Below are positions 16,060 through 23,442 of a DNA stretch of 24,407 bases, in pieces. The notes below the pieces were generated by a model, which saw nothing but the letters and a program-made list of their open reading frames with translations, did not search any database and was not told where the DNA came from. The translations under genes and the position numbers were made by a program. Origin of the DNA: an uncultured Ignavibacteria bacterium (lineage in GTDB: Bacteria; Bacteroidota; Ignavibacteria; Tepidaquicellales; Tepidaquicellaceae); assembly GCA_937974175.1 (NCBI GenBank), contig CALJIG010000130.1, positions 1-24,407 of the forward strand, read 5' to 3'. How positions within the stretch are numbered: the first letter of the stretch is position 1; each line of letters begins with the position of its first letter.

Positions 16060-16689
16060 TTAGAATTTGAATTCCAGTCCTGTTGATGCTGTTATAAAGC
16101 TTTTTGTTGCTGTTGATGTGAATACTGTGTTGTATTTAGTTCTTAACATCAAGTTCATATTAGGTGATAAGTATAATGAAGCACCTATTCCTGCATTTAC
16201 ACCTAATTTAGTCTCATTAATTTCAGGAATAACTGCTGCTGTTGGATCTTCAGGTTGATAACTTGCTTGGCTGAAAATATAAGGTCCGATTCCTGCATCT
16301 GCAAATAATTGTGATTTAACATTTACACTCGAGAAATAATATCTTGGTCCTACTGTAATTTCAATATATTTTCCTACGGGTGCACCGCTTGCACTTGAAT
16401 TCATGAACATATAATTACCTCTTAAGTAAAACCCAACTTCTTTATTAACCTTTGCCCCTGTTTCCAAACCAAAAATTCCATTCGATTTAAAGCTGTTACT
16501 TAATTCCATTATAGGAAATACTATACCGCCTGTTGGTGTAATAGACCATTGCGGATAAGATTCCTTTGTTACTACATAAGTTTTCTTTGGTGTTGTTACT
16601 ACTGTTGTTGTAGTTTGCGCAAATGAATTACTAACGAATGCAAACAATATCACTGCTAATACTGTAGAAAATAATTTCTGGGATTTCAT
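16060..16689 (-). CDS. Small outer-membrane beta-barrel protein
   Basis: A 209-residue exported protein. A signal peptide is clear: MKSQK, a hydrophobic core to about residue 20, then a likely cut after SFAQ. A Thr/Val-rich linker (25-45) leads to a region of alternating hydrophobic/polar strands with many Tyr, Gly and Phe (GFYLRGNYMFM, ITVGPRYYF, LGVNAGIGASLYL). The terminal residue is Phe, the usual outer-membrane assembly signal. It resembles an OmpA/OmpW-like barrel of eight strands; the role is unknown. A strong AAAAGGAGA ribosome site precedes the ATG, unlike most genes here, and a sigma-54-like promoter lies upstream at 16771-16786. Confidence 0.85.
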   Translation of the reverse strand: MKSQKLFSTVLAVILFAFVSNSFAQTTTTVVTTPKKTYVVTKESYPQWSITPTGGIVFPIMELSNSFKSNGIFGLETGAKVNKEVGFYLRGNYMFMNSSASGAPVGKYIEITVGPRYYFSSVNVKSQLFADAGIGPYIFSQASYQPEDPTAAVIPEINETKLGVNAGIGASLYLSPNMNLMLRTKYNTVFTSTATKSFITASTGLEFKF

Positions 16690-16693
16690 GATT

Positions 16694-16702
16694 TCTCCTT
16701 TT
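16694..16702 (-). promoter_or_regulatory. Strong Shine-Dalgarno site of the barrel gene
   Basis: AAAAGGAGA on the minus strand, a few bases before ATG 16689. Most genes in this window lack a comparable site. Confidence 0.7.
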
Positions 16703-16770
16703 AATTTAATTTTTTAATTTATTTTATTTCTCTTGTTATCTTGTGTTTCAAATTTCCTGTTCCATACTAA

Positions 16771-16786
16771 AACAATTGCTGTGCCA
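16771..16786 (-). promoter_or_regulatory. Sigma-54-like promoter for the barrel gene
   Basis: On the minus strand it reads TGGCAC, five bases, TTGTT. The -24 half matches the consensus TGGCAC exactly. The -12 half is TTGT instead of TTGC. The ten bases between GG and the -12 G are the invariant sigma-54 spacing. The start of transcription would be near 16761, giving a leader of about 70 bases. Confidence 0.5.
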
Positions 16787-16927
16787 TTTTAAAAAATCGT
16801 AAAATTGCAAAATATTTAATACAATTCGTTTAATCATCAAAGTTATGTCATAAGCAATTTCTTCTCGATATTTCAAAAAAAATGTAATTCCAATTTAAAA
16901 TCACAATAAAATCAGAATTTTCGAAAT

Positions 16928-16965
16928 TTGTCGTATTGGGGACAGGCTTGTCGTACCTTGTCATC
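16928..16965. promoter_or_regulatory. Cluster of TTGTCGTA-type sites, probable activator-binding region
   Basis: TTGTCGTA occurs at 16928-16935 and again, exactly 20 bp on, at 16948-16955; TTGTCATC follows 10 bp later at 16958-16965. The second copy is also half of a dyad, GACA-GGCT-TGTC (16941-16952). The 10/20-bp phasing places the sites on one face of the helix. It is 140-190 bp from both predicted start sites, a normal distance for a sigma-54 enhancer site. Confidence 0.5.
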
Positions 16966-17061
16966 AATGACTGAATTTTTTTCACAATGTATTTTCTAAC
17001 GTAGAATTAATGCGTTTCTATAGTGAATTAATCATTTTAAGAATTCCTATATAATATGTGA

Positions 17062-17077
17062 TGGCATGGATATTGTT
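17062..17077 (+). promoter_or_regulatory. Sigma-54-like promoter for the small basic gene
   Basis: TGGCAT, five bases, TTGTT, with exactly ten bases between GG (17063-17064) and the -12 G (17075). The predicted transcription start near 17087 leaves a leader of about 22 bases before ATG 17109. The -24 element has one mismatch and the -12 element one mismatch to the consensus. Confidence 0.45.
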
Positions 17078-17108
17078 TAATTATAGGTAGTAAATTAAAT
17101 ATATTTAT

Positions 17109-17337
17109 ATGCCTGCTTCAAAAAAATCATCTGCCAAACCCGGACCTAAAAAATCTGCAACCGGAAGTCAAGCCGGCACGAGGGAGCAGAAAAAGAAAGG
17201 CAGAACTTCCTAAAAGAAAAAGACAATATAAACATATTTTAGAAAGTGAGAATAAAGAAGGGCGCTCTACTAAGTCAACTAAAAGAATTGCAATGGCAAC
17301 TGTAAATAAAACAAGATCAAAAAACAGGGAAGTTTAA
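17109..17337 (+). pseudogene. Frameshifted small basic protein gene (ATVNK-type)
   Basis: From ATG 17109 a Lys/Ser-rich 34-residue reading (MPASKKSSAKPGPKK...) stops at 17211. The +1 frame then continues with ELPKRKRQYKHILESENKEG, next RSTKSTKRIAMATVNKTRSK, ending at TAA 17335. The second part matches my memory of small proteins with a 'RQ.eHI.eS...G.s...a...A..TVNK.R' core, normally preceded by a Lys/Ser/Thr-rich N-terminus, so the two halves look like one gene of about 75 codons. The break falls in the A-rich stretch near 17190-17200, where an indel or a sequencing error is likely; ribosomal frameshifting is less likely. The function of the family is unknown. Confidence 0.6.
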
Positions 17338-17377
17338 TACTTCAAATCGATTTAATCAAAAGTAAAAATATCTTAAA

Positions 17378-17704
17378 ATGGAAAATGAAATGAAAACAGT
17401 TGTAGAAGTTATAAACAGACTTCGCGAGAAACATTATATTCATGATTTTGAAGTATCGCATCATAAATTGATTTGTAAAGAGACAGGAGAGTGTTTTGAT
17501 GCCCATGAAGTTTTAATTGATAAGACATTCAGATTCGAAGGAGATTCTAATCCTGATGATATGTCAGTTCTATTTGCAGTCACAAGTAAGTCCGGTACAA
17601 AAGGTATTCTGCTGGATGCATACGGTACTTATTCCAATGCAGATGTTTCAGAATTTATTAAAAAAATTCCTAATCAGGATGAAGCAGTTGCAGAATTTAT
17701 TTAA
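17378..17704 (+). CDS. Conserved small protein of the short 'PRPP synthetase-like' family (name only)
   Basis: A 108-residue soluble protein. It resembles the roughly 100-residue Bacteroidota proteins often labelled 'phosphoribosylpyrophosphate synthetase', with a central FRFEGDSNPDDMSVLFAV and GILLDAYGTYS. It has none of the real PRPP synthetase motifs and is far too short, so that label should not be taken as function. In other genomes I associate the family with stress-type clusters. An alternative Met three codons later (MKTVVEV) is possible. It precedes the GH130 gene by 45 bp and may be co-transcribed with it. Confidence 0.75.
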   Translation: MENEMKTVVEVINRLREKHYIHDFEVSHHKLICKETGECFDAHEVLIDKTFRFEGDSNPDDMSVLFAVTSKSGTKGILLDAYGTYSNADVSEFIKKIPNQDEAVAEFI

Positions 17705-17749
17705 ATGAACAATAGATTTATTTTTCAAAAACTAATTTGATTTATTATT

Positions 17750-18703
17750 ATGGATAAGACAACATATTCCTACCACGAACCCGGTTTATTTAAACGTTTT
17801 AAAGGCAATCCGATTTTAACACCTGCAATGTGGCCTTACAGAATAAATGCTGTATTTAATGCAGCTGCAACAATTTATCAAGATAAGGTATTATTACTTA
17901 ACCGCATAGAAGATATGAGGGGATTTTCTCATTTGTGCAGGGCTACAAGTAAAGACGGCTATACGGATTGGGTTATTGATAAGACACCAACTATGCTTCC
18001 TAAACCGGATGATTTCCCGGAAGAAAAATACGGAATAGAAGATCCAAGAATAGTAAAACTCGAAGATGAGAACAGGTATGCTGTAGTATATACGGCATAT
18101 TCTGAAAGTGGTCCGTTAGTTTCTTTAGCAACTACTGAAGATTTTGAGACTTACAGAAGATTCGGTGCTGTTATGCCTCCGGATGATAAAGATGCATCAT
18201 TGTTTCCCAGAAAATTTAATGGAAGATATGTATTACTTCATAGACCATCACCAAGTAGTTTTTTATTAGGGGCACATATCTGGATTTCATATTCCCCTGA
18301 TTTAAAACACTGGGGCGACAGCGCAATTCTATTACCTGCAAGAAAAGGCAGCTGGTGGGACGCATATAAAGTAGGACTTGGACCTCAACCAATTGAAACA
18401 AAAGAGGGGTGGTTGATAATCTATCATGGCGTGAAAACTACTGCAGCGGGTTCGATTTATAGATTGGGGCTTGCTCTGCTTGACTTAGATGACCCATCAA
18501 AATTAATTACAAGATGCGATGAGTGGATTTTTGGTCCAAGTGAAATGTACGAAAGAATCGGTGATGTACCAGATGTAACATTCCCTTGCGGAGTAGTATT
18601 AAAAGGAGACGACTTGATTATGTACTATGGGGCTGCAGATACAACTATGGCAATAGCAACTGCTTCATTGCAGGAAATATTAACTTATATGAAAAAATGT
18701 TAA
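17750..18703 (+). CDS. GH130-family glycosidase/phosphorylase
   Basis: A 317-residue five-bladed beta-propeller enzyme of family GH130, whose members phosphorolyse or hydrolyse beta-mannosides. The general acid is probably Asp98 in GIEDPRI. Phosphate-binding candidates are Arg154/Lys155 (LFPRK), His164/Arg165 (LLHRPSP) and His226 (IIYHG). Since these basic residues are kept, phosphorolysis is favoured over hydrolysis. No signal peptide, so it should act in the cytoplasm. The acceptor sugar is unknown. Its last codons overlap the start of the glycosyltransferase gene (ATGTTAA), indicating coupled translation. Confidence 0.9.
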   Translation: MDKTTYSYHEPGLFKRFKGNPILTPAMWPYRINAVFNAAATIYQDKVLLLNRIEDMRGFSHLCRATSKDGYTDWVIDKTPTMLPKPDDFPEEKYGIEDPRIVKLEDENRYAVVYTAYSESGPLVSLATTEDFETYRRFGAVMPPDDKDASLFPRKFNGRYVLLHRPSPSSFLLGAHIWISYSPDLKHWGDSAILLPARKGSWWDAYKVGLGPQPIETKEGWLIIYHGVKTTAAGSIYRLGLALLDLDDPSKLITRCDEWIFGPSEMYERIGDVPDVTFPCGVVLKGDDLIMYYGAADTTMAIATASLQEILTYMKKC

Positions 18704-20973
18704 AGACAAATGGTTATCAACATAAAAATCTTGGGATATCATTTATTTCTTCATTTCTTCCCAGGCAATGCGGTATAGCAACGTTCACAAATGATTTGGC
18801 GACTTCTGTAAGTAAAATTTCCCGCCACGAAAATATATCAACCATTATTGCTGCATTAAACGATATTCCCGAAGGGTATAAATACCCTTCGGATGTTAAA
18901 TTTGAAATCAAAGATAAAAGCGTAAACGATTTCAAAGAAGCAGCTTATTATTTAAATTTATCTGATTCCGATGTAATCAATATTCAGCATGAATTCGGTT
19001 TGTACGGCGGTGAAGCCGGCGCAAATATTTTATATCTTATTGAGAACCTAAATAAGCCCTTAGTTACAACACTTCATACAGTTCTTGAAAAGCCTTCATC
19101 TGATGAGTTAAAAGTCATAAAGCAAATTGCTTTTCATTCGTCTTATGTTGTAGTACAGTCAGAAAGAGCTGTAATGATGCTGCAGAAAATTTATGATATA
19201 GCACCTGAAAAAATTGTGTTTATTCCTCATGGAGCTCCTGATGTTCAGTTTCTTGATACTTCATATTATAAAGATAAATTCAGATTAACAGATAAAAAAG
19301 TTATACTTACATTTGGACTGCTTGGTCCGGGAAAAGGTATGGAAGATGTTATTAATGCGCTTGCCGAAGTTGTAAAGGAATATCCCGATGTGGTTTATAT
19401 TATACTGGGAGCGACACATCCGAATGTTAAAAGACAATTTGGGGAGACTTATAGAATTTCGCTGGAAAATCTTGTGAAACAGAAAGAGCTAGAAAACAAT
19501 GTCATGTTCATTAACAGATTTGTCGAAACAAAAGAATTGCATGAATTTTTATTAATGAGTGATATATACGTAAGTCCTTATCACAATAAAGAGCAGATTG
19601 TATCAGGTACATTGACTTATGCAATGGCATGCGGTAAAGCAGTCGTATCAACACCGTACTGGTATGCAGAAGAATCTTTAAAAAATGAGAGAGGAGTGTT
19701 ATTTCCCTTTAAGGACTCAACATTTCTTTCGAAGACGCTTATAGAACTTTTAACTAATGAAAACCAAAGAAACCGATTAAGAAAAAATGCATACGATGCA
19801 ACCAGAAGATTAACATGGAATAACGTAGCGAAAAGTTATGTACAGGTATTTACTCAGGCAATCGTAGAGTACAAAACTAATTCTTATTCGGGAAATGCTT
19901 CTAAGTACAAAGCAATACCTGCGCTTCCTGAGATAAATTTTACTCACATGAAGGATTTAACGGATACGACAGGTATCTTACAGCACGCAACTTACTCAGT
20001 AGGGAACCCTGCCGAAGGTTATTGCACAGATGATAATGTACGGGCTTTACTAATCACAGTAATGCACAAACTTATTTTCAATGACGATAAGATCGATGAA
20101 TATATAAATATTTATCTTCGTTTTGTATACTATTCTTTTAATAAAGAAAAAGGATTGTTTAGAAATTTCATGTCATATGATAGAAGATGGCTGGAAGAAT
20201 TTGGCTCAGAAGATTCTAACGGCAGAGTAATGTTTTCATTGGGATATATAATTAAAAACATGAATTCAAATTCTGCTGTTGCTTTATCAAAAAATCTTTT
20301 TGATGAAAGTATACAGAATATGAAAGATTTTAAATCACCGCGTACTATGGCTTACATAATACTAGGATGTGTTTTCTATCTCAATAAATTCTCCGGCGCA
20401 TTGGATATTAAAAAAATATTCAGCAGGATGAGTGAGCAATTATATGATTGTTATATTGAACATAAAGATGAAAACTGGTTTTGGTATGAAAATATTTTAA
20501 GCTATTCAAATGCCCGCCTTCCGCATGCTTTGTTAATGGCAGGTCAGTATAAAAATAATAAAAAATATATTGCTGCAGGTTTAGAATCCCTGGAATGGCT
20601 TTATGAGCAATTGATGGAAGATAACAATAAATTTATTTCACTCATTGGAAATGACGGCTGGCTTGTAAAAGGTGAAGAGAAGGCAAAATTTGATCAGCAG
20701 CCTGTAGAAATTCCACCGTTAATTGATGCTTGTTATCAGGCATATATTATTACAAAAGACTACAAATGGATAAACAGAATTAATATTACTTTCAGCTGGT
20801 TCTTAGGTAATAATGAAAGACAGGAGCCTATATGCGACTTTGCAACGGGAGGATGTTATGACGGACTTACGGCAAATATGTTCAATCAAAATCAGGGAGC
20901 CGAATCCACTTTAAGCTGGCTGCTTGCATTATTACGCATGACGAAAATTAATCAGGAATTAAAAATGGTTTAA
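18697..20973 (+). CDS. GT4-family glycosyltransferase fused to a C-terminal alpha-helical toroid-like domain
   Basis: A 758-residue protein. Residues about 1-400 are a GT-B retaining glycosyltransferase: SSFLPRQCGIATFTNDLA and IQHEFGLYGGEAG near the N-terminus, then TFGLLGPGKGMEDVI and SGTLTYAMACGKAVVSTPYW in the donor domain, where the usual EGFG is altered. From about 408 a second region begins (LPEINFTHMKDLTD, GYCTDDNVRALL, FWYENILSYSNARLPHALLM), rich in Trp/Tyr helices like an (alpha/alpha) toroid of glycosidase type. The start is ATG 18697; upstream starts would run through the GH130 gene. No membrane segment. Probably partner of GH130 in mannoside metabolism. Confidence 0.85.
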   Translation: MLKTNGYQHKNLGISFISSFLPRQCGIATFTNDLATSVSKISRHENISTIIAALNDIPEGYKYPSDVKFEIKDKSVNDFKEAAYYLNLSDSDVINIQHEFGLYGGEAGANILYLIENLNKPLVTTLHTVLEKPSSDELKVIKQIAFHSSYVVVQSERAVMMLQKIYDIAPEKIVFIPHGAPDVQFLDTSYYKDKFRLTDKKVILTFGLLGPGKGMEDVINALAEVVKEYPDVVYIILGATHPNVKRQFGETYRISLENLVKQKELENNVMFINRFVETKELHEFLLMSDIYVSPYHNKEQIVSGTLTYAMACGKAVVSTPYWYAEESLKNERGVLFPFKDSTFLSKTLIELLTNENQRNRLRKNAYDATRRLTWNNVAKSYVQVFTQAIVEYKTNSYSGNASKYKAIPALPEINFTHMKDLTDTTGILQHATYSVGNPAEGYCTDDNVRALLITVMHKLIFNDDKIDEYINIYLRFVYYSFNKEKGLFRNFMSYDRRWLEEFGSEDSNGRVMFSLGYIIKNMNSNSAVALSKNLFDESIQNMKDFKSPRTMAYIILGCVFYLNKFSGALDIKKIFSRMSEQLYDCYIEHKDENWFWYENILSYSNARLPHALLMAGQYKNNKKYIAAGLESLEWLYEQLMEDNNKFISLIGNDGWLVKGEEKAKFDQQPVEIPPLIDACYQAYIITKDYKWINRINITFSWFLGNNERQEPICDFATGGCYDGLTANMFNQNQGAESTLSWLLALLRMTKINQELKMV

Positions 20974-21914
20974 TGAAAAATAAGAACATAACATTTAAAA
21001 ATATTTGGGGGCTTTTACAAGAAACGTTTAATCAGTTTCTTGATGATAAAGCTTTTAAAATGTCAGCCGCACTATCTTATTATGCGGCTTTTTCTATTGG
21101 CCCGATGCTGATAATCATCATTGCAATCGCCGGGTTCATATTCGGTGAAGATGCAGTGAAAGGTCAGATATTTAAAGAGATGAATAGCCTGATGGGAAAG
21201 GACGGTGCAGTCCTTTTAGAGACAATCATCAAAGGTGCCTCCAATACATCTACCGGAATTATAGCAACCTGCCTGAGCATTCTTTTTTTAGTCATTGGTT
21301 CTATTGGTGTTTTCCTTGAGCTTCAGGAATCTCTCAATATAATTTGGGGCGTAGAGCAAAGACCCGGCAGGGGAATCAAAGGTTTTTTTAAGAACAGATT
21401 AAACTCTTTCTCTCTGGTAATTGCTACTTCGTTTGTAATGATGGTATCCCTCGTTATTAATTCAGTTATGACAGTTTTAAATAATTATCTTGGAGAGACG
21501 TTCAGTATTTTATTCCCGCTGGCCGATCTTTTGAATAATGTTTCGTCCTTTATCTTTGTAACAATTCTTTTTGGATTAATTTATAAATACTTGCCGGATG
21601 TTGTATTGCCTTGGCGCTATGTTCGTGTAGGAGCTGTTATCACAGCACTATTATTTACACTCGGGAAATATCTGATAGGCTTATACATTGGTAACAGTTC
21701 GTACAGTTCAACTTATGGTGCAGCTGCATCAATGATTGTGCTGTTTGTCTGGATATATTACAGCGGGCTCATATTGTTTTTCGGAGCAGAATTTACCCAG
21801 GTATACAGAAGCAAATTTGGTGAAACAGAAGTACTGCCGGACGGAGATGCAATTAAAATTCCCAAAGTATCAGAACTGATTAAAAATTCTGTTGAGAAAA
21901 ATTCAGATAACTAA
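20973..21914 (+). CDS. YihY/BrkB family inner-membrane protein
   Basis: A 313-residue polytopic inner-membrane protein with about six membrane segments, from residue 30 (ALSYYAAFSIGPMLIIIIA) to about 275 (VLFVWIYYSGLILFFGAEF). Formerly called ribonuclease BN, but that activity belongs to another protein; the true function is unknown. The characteristic LSYYAAFS and YSGLILFFGAEFTQVY stretches are present. The soluble tail (about 280-313) is charged. Its ATG overlaps the glycosyltransferase stop by one base (TAATG), so it is the last gene of a coupled run with GH130 and GT4. A hairpin terminator follows. Confidence 0.93.
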   Translation: MKNKNITFKNIWGLLQETFNQFLDDKAFKMSAALSYYAAFSIGPMLIIIIAIAGFIFGEDAVKGQIFKEMNSLMGKDGAVLLETIIKGASNTSTGIIATCLSILFLVIGSIGVFLELQESLNIIWGVEQRPGRGIKGFFKNRLNSFSLVIATSFVMMVSLVINSVMTVLNNYLGETFSILFPLADLLNNVSSFIFVTILFGLIYKYLPDVVLPWRYVRVGAVITALLFTLGKYLIGLYIGNSSYSSTYGAAASMIVLFVWIYYSGLILFFGAEFTQVYRSKFGETEVLPDGDAIKIPKVSELIKNSVEKNSDN

Positions 21915-21926
21915 ATTTATTAATAT

Positions 21927-21956
21927 AAAAGCCGGTATAATTAGCCCGGCCTTTTT
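21927..21956 (+). terminator. Terminator, probably bidirectional, after the YihY gene
   Basis: AAAAGCCGG (21927-21935) pairs with CCGGCCTTTT (21946-21955) with one bulged C, then a T run. On the minus strand the stem is followed by CTTTTATATT, so it could also stop the convergent lipoprotein operon, whose last gene ends at 21979. Confidence 0.75.
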
Positions 21957-21978
21957 ATGTACAAATATAAATTAAAAG

Positions 21979-22155
21979 TTACTTTTTAAAGCTTTTAATA
22001 ATGAGGGTTACTAATGCTAAAATGGCAATTACAATAATTACTCCTACCCAAATTCCTATCTTGAATACATCTTCTATAAATTGACATCCGGAAATCGTAC
22101 TAAATGTCAGAAATATAAAAACTAAGATAACGGGGATTGTTAGTTTTGTACTCAT
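21979..22155 (-). CDS. Small lipoprotein with a second membrane segment (58 aa)
   Basis: A 58-residue product from ATG 22155. The N-terminus is a lipoprotein signal: MSTK, a hydrophobic core, then the lipobox ISGC with Cys24. After a short QFIEDVFKIGIWVG linker comes a second hydrophobic helix (VIIVIAILALVTLII) ending KSFKK. This resembles tiny Bacteroidota proteins often mislabelled 'phosphatidate cytidylyltransferase'; no enzyme motif is present. It is the last gene of the operon with the receiver, YtxH and DUF948 genes, 30 bp after DUF948. It would sit in the inner membrane facing the periplasm. A role in envelope stress is a guess. Confidence 0.75.
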   Translation of the reverse strand: MSTKLTIPVILVFIFLTFSTISGCQFIEDVFKIGIWVGVIIVIAILALVTLIIKSFKK

Positions 22156-22185
22156 TTTATTTTTTACAACTATAATTAGTTAAAA

Positions 22186-22581
22186 TTATTTCTTGAGAAC
22201 TTTTAATGCAGTTGACACTCCGGATAAAACCGGAAAAAGAAATTTGCCTACCTGCGCAGTTCCGTCTTTGATCTTCCCTAGCATTTGCCCTATTTCTTTT
22301 GACTTATCTATAATATTAGTTATAGCAGGTCTTGCATTGGCATAATCAACTTTAATATTTTCGGAAATTACCGATATATCCTTTACTACCTCAGAAGTTT
22401 CTTTAATAACAACAGAAGCTTCCGATATTAGGGGAGTTAACCCATCGGAAACTTCTACAATTTCTTTTTCGATATGCTGAACAGAAGCAGTTATTTTTTT
22501 CAATGATGATATTAAAAAAAATGTCAATATTATCATCGAACCAAAGAACAAAATCTGCAGTACTGTTAATGTTTCTTCCAC
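22186..22581 (-). CDS. DUF948-type membrane-anchored coiled-coil protein
   Basis: A 131-residue protein with one N-terminal membrane segment (about 8-26, LQILFFGSMIILTFFLISSL), then a long helical region of heptad-like repeats (VQHIEKEIVEVSDGL, SEVVKDISVISENI) typical of DUF948. A C-terminal stretch (VGKFLFPVLSGVSTALKVL) may also associate with the membrane. Function unknown; such proteins often sit next to YtxH genes, as here. The start is GTG 22581, six bases after the YtxH stop, so translation is probably coupled. Confidence 0.85.
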   Translation of the reverse strand: MEETLTVLQILFFGSMIILTFFLISSLKKITASVQHIEKEIVEVSDGLTPLISEASVVIKETSEVVKDISVISENIKVDYANARPAITNIIDKSKEIGQMLGKIKDGTAQVGKFLFPVLSGVSTALKVLKK

Positions 22582-22587
22582 GGGAAA

Positions 22588-22971
22588 TTAGTGTTTAGAT
22601 TTTGCTTTTGTTTTTAAAGTATGATCTGTATCGTCCAGTAATTTATTAAGCTTGCTTTTACCTTCAGAAACCAGGTTACCTGCATTATCAATAATTTTAC
22701 TTTCCGTTGAATCCAGAAGTTTAGAAATTTTGCCGGTACCGTCTGCAATTAAATCTTCCGCTTTTTCTTTTGCAGTGTTTAAAAAATCACCGGCACTGCT
22801 AATATATTCTGTTGATGAATTCATCAAATCGTTTGTAGCTTTCGAGATATCTTTTCTTAATGATTTACCTTTTTTAGGTGCAAACAGCAAAGCAAGGCTT
22901 CCAATAATTAAGCCTCCTGTTAAAAATCCGTAAGTGAAATTAACTGCATTTGCATTGGACGTTTTATACAT
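22588..22971 (-). CDS. YtxH-domain protein
   Basis: A 127-residue YtxH-like protein. The N-terminal FTYGFLTGGLIIGSLALLFAPKKGKSLRK is the family signature: a single glycine-rich membrane helix, then a positively charged end. The rest is amphipathic helix with repeated KxxDLI/KISKLLD/KLNKLLDD segments, probably coiled coil. YtxH proteins are general-stress envelope proteins of unknown mechanism in Bacillus and others. It has a good ribosome site, AAGGAG, overlapping the stop of the receiver gene (22981-22986), and precedes DUF948 by six bases. Confidence 0.9.
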   Translation of the reverse strand: MYKTSNANAVNFTYGFLTGGLIIGSLALLFAPKKGKSLRKDISKATNDLMNSSTEYISSAGDFLNTAKEKAEDLIADGTGKISKLLDSTESKIIDNAGNLVSEGKSKLNKLLDDTDHTLKTKAKSKH

Positions 22972-22980
22972 ATTATTTTT

Positions 22981-22986
22981 CTCCTT
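22981..22986 (-). promoter_or_regulatory. Shine-Dalgarno site of the ytxH-like gene, overlapping the upstream stop
   Basis: AAGGAG on the minus strand, nine bases before ATG 22971. It overlaps the TAA of the response regulator (22985-22987), which would link translation of the two genes. Confidence 0.6.
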
Positions 22987-23404
22987 AAGTTTTATTTGTT
23001 AAATTGATTTCAGTTCTTTTTGTGTTGTCGTTAGTGAGTGATGCTACAGCCTCGAGAATATCATCCAATAAAAATGGCTTATTGATAAATATATCTACTC
23101 CTGCTTCCTGCGCCAGATCTTTTATCTTTTTATCGCTGTAAGCGGTGATAAGTATGGACTTTACATCAGGGTTTACAGTTTTCATTTTAGCCAGAATATC
23201 GAGTCCGGTAAGACCGCTTAAATTTCCAAGATTGTAATCTAAAATAACCAGGTTATAAAGTTTATTGTTGTCATGGATTTTTTCAATAGCTTCATTCGCA
23301 GTGCCTGCACTTACGATATCATATCCTTCTTCCTCTAAAAAACCTGAAAGTGTGAGGTTCATGTATTTATCGTCTTCAACCAGTAAAACATATACTTTAT
23401 TCAT
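22985..23404 (-). CDS. Single-domain response regulator
   Basis: A 139-residue receiver. Asp11/Asp12 (LLVEDDKYM), the phospho-acceptor Asp56 (VILDYNLG), Thr87 (LITAYS) and Lys109 (INKPF) are intact. There is no output domain; a charged tail of about 20 residues follows. I prefer ATG 23404, where the receiver strand begins (MNKVYVLLVEDD), over TTG 23446, which would add 14 unrelated residues. It leads the operon with the YtxH, DUF948 and lipoprotein genes and may regulate it or a stress response through protein contact. No histidine kinase is present in the window. A weak sigma-54-like promoter is seen upstream. Confidence 0.9.
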   Translation of the reverse strand: MNKVYVLLVEDDKYMNLTLSGFLEEEGYDIVSAGTANEAIEKIHDNNKLYNLVILDYNLGNLSGLTGLDILAKMKTVNPDVKSILITAYSDKKIKDLAQEAGVDIFINKPFLLDDILEAVASLTNDNTKRTEINLTNKT

Positions 23405-23442
23405 TGTACACACAATTAAGTTAAGTTCCACCTTGTATTTAT

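Larger units (their letters stand above)
16690..17108. other. Divergent regulatory region between the barrel gene and the small basic gene
   Basis: No gene is seen in these 419 bp. It holds a sigma-54-like promoter on each side (minus at 16771-16786, plus at 17062-17077), and between them a group of TGTCRT elements at 16928-16965. The remainder is AT-rich with no further structure that I could recognise. Confidence 0.6.

Noticed and set aside
17378..17704. True phosphoribosylpyrophosphate synthetase
   Set aside because: The protein has 108 residues and none of the PRPP-binding or ATP-loop motifs; only the family nickname matches.
20973..21914. Ribonuclease BN annotation for the YihY-like protein
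   Set aside because: It is a polytopic membrane protein with no nuclease motif, and RNase BN activity belongs to a different protein.
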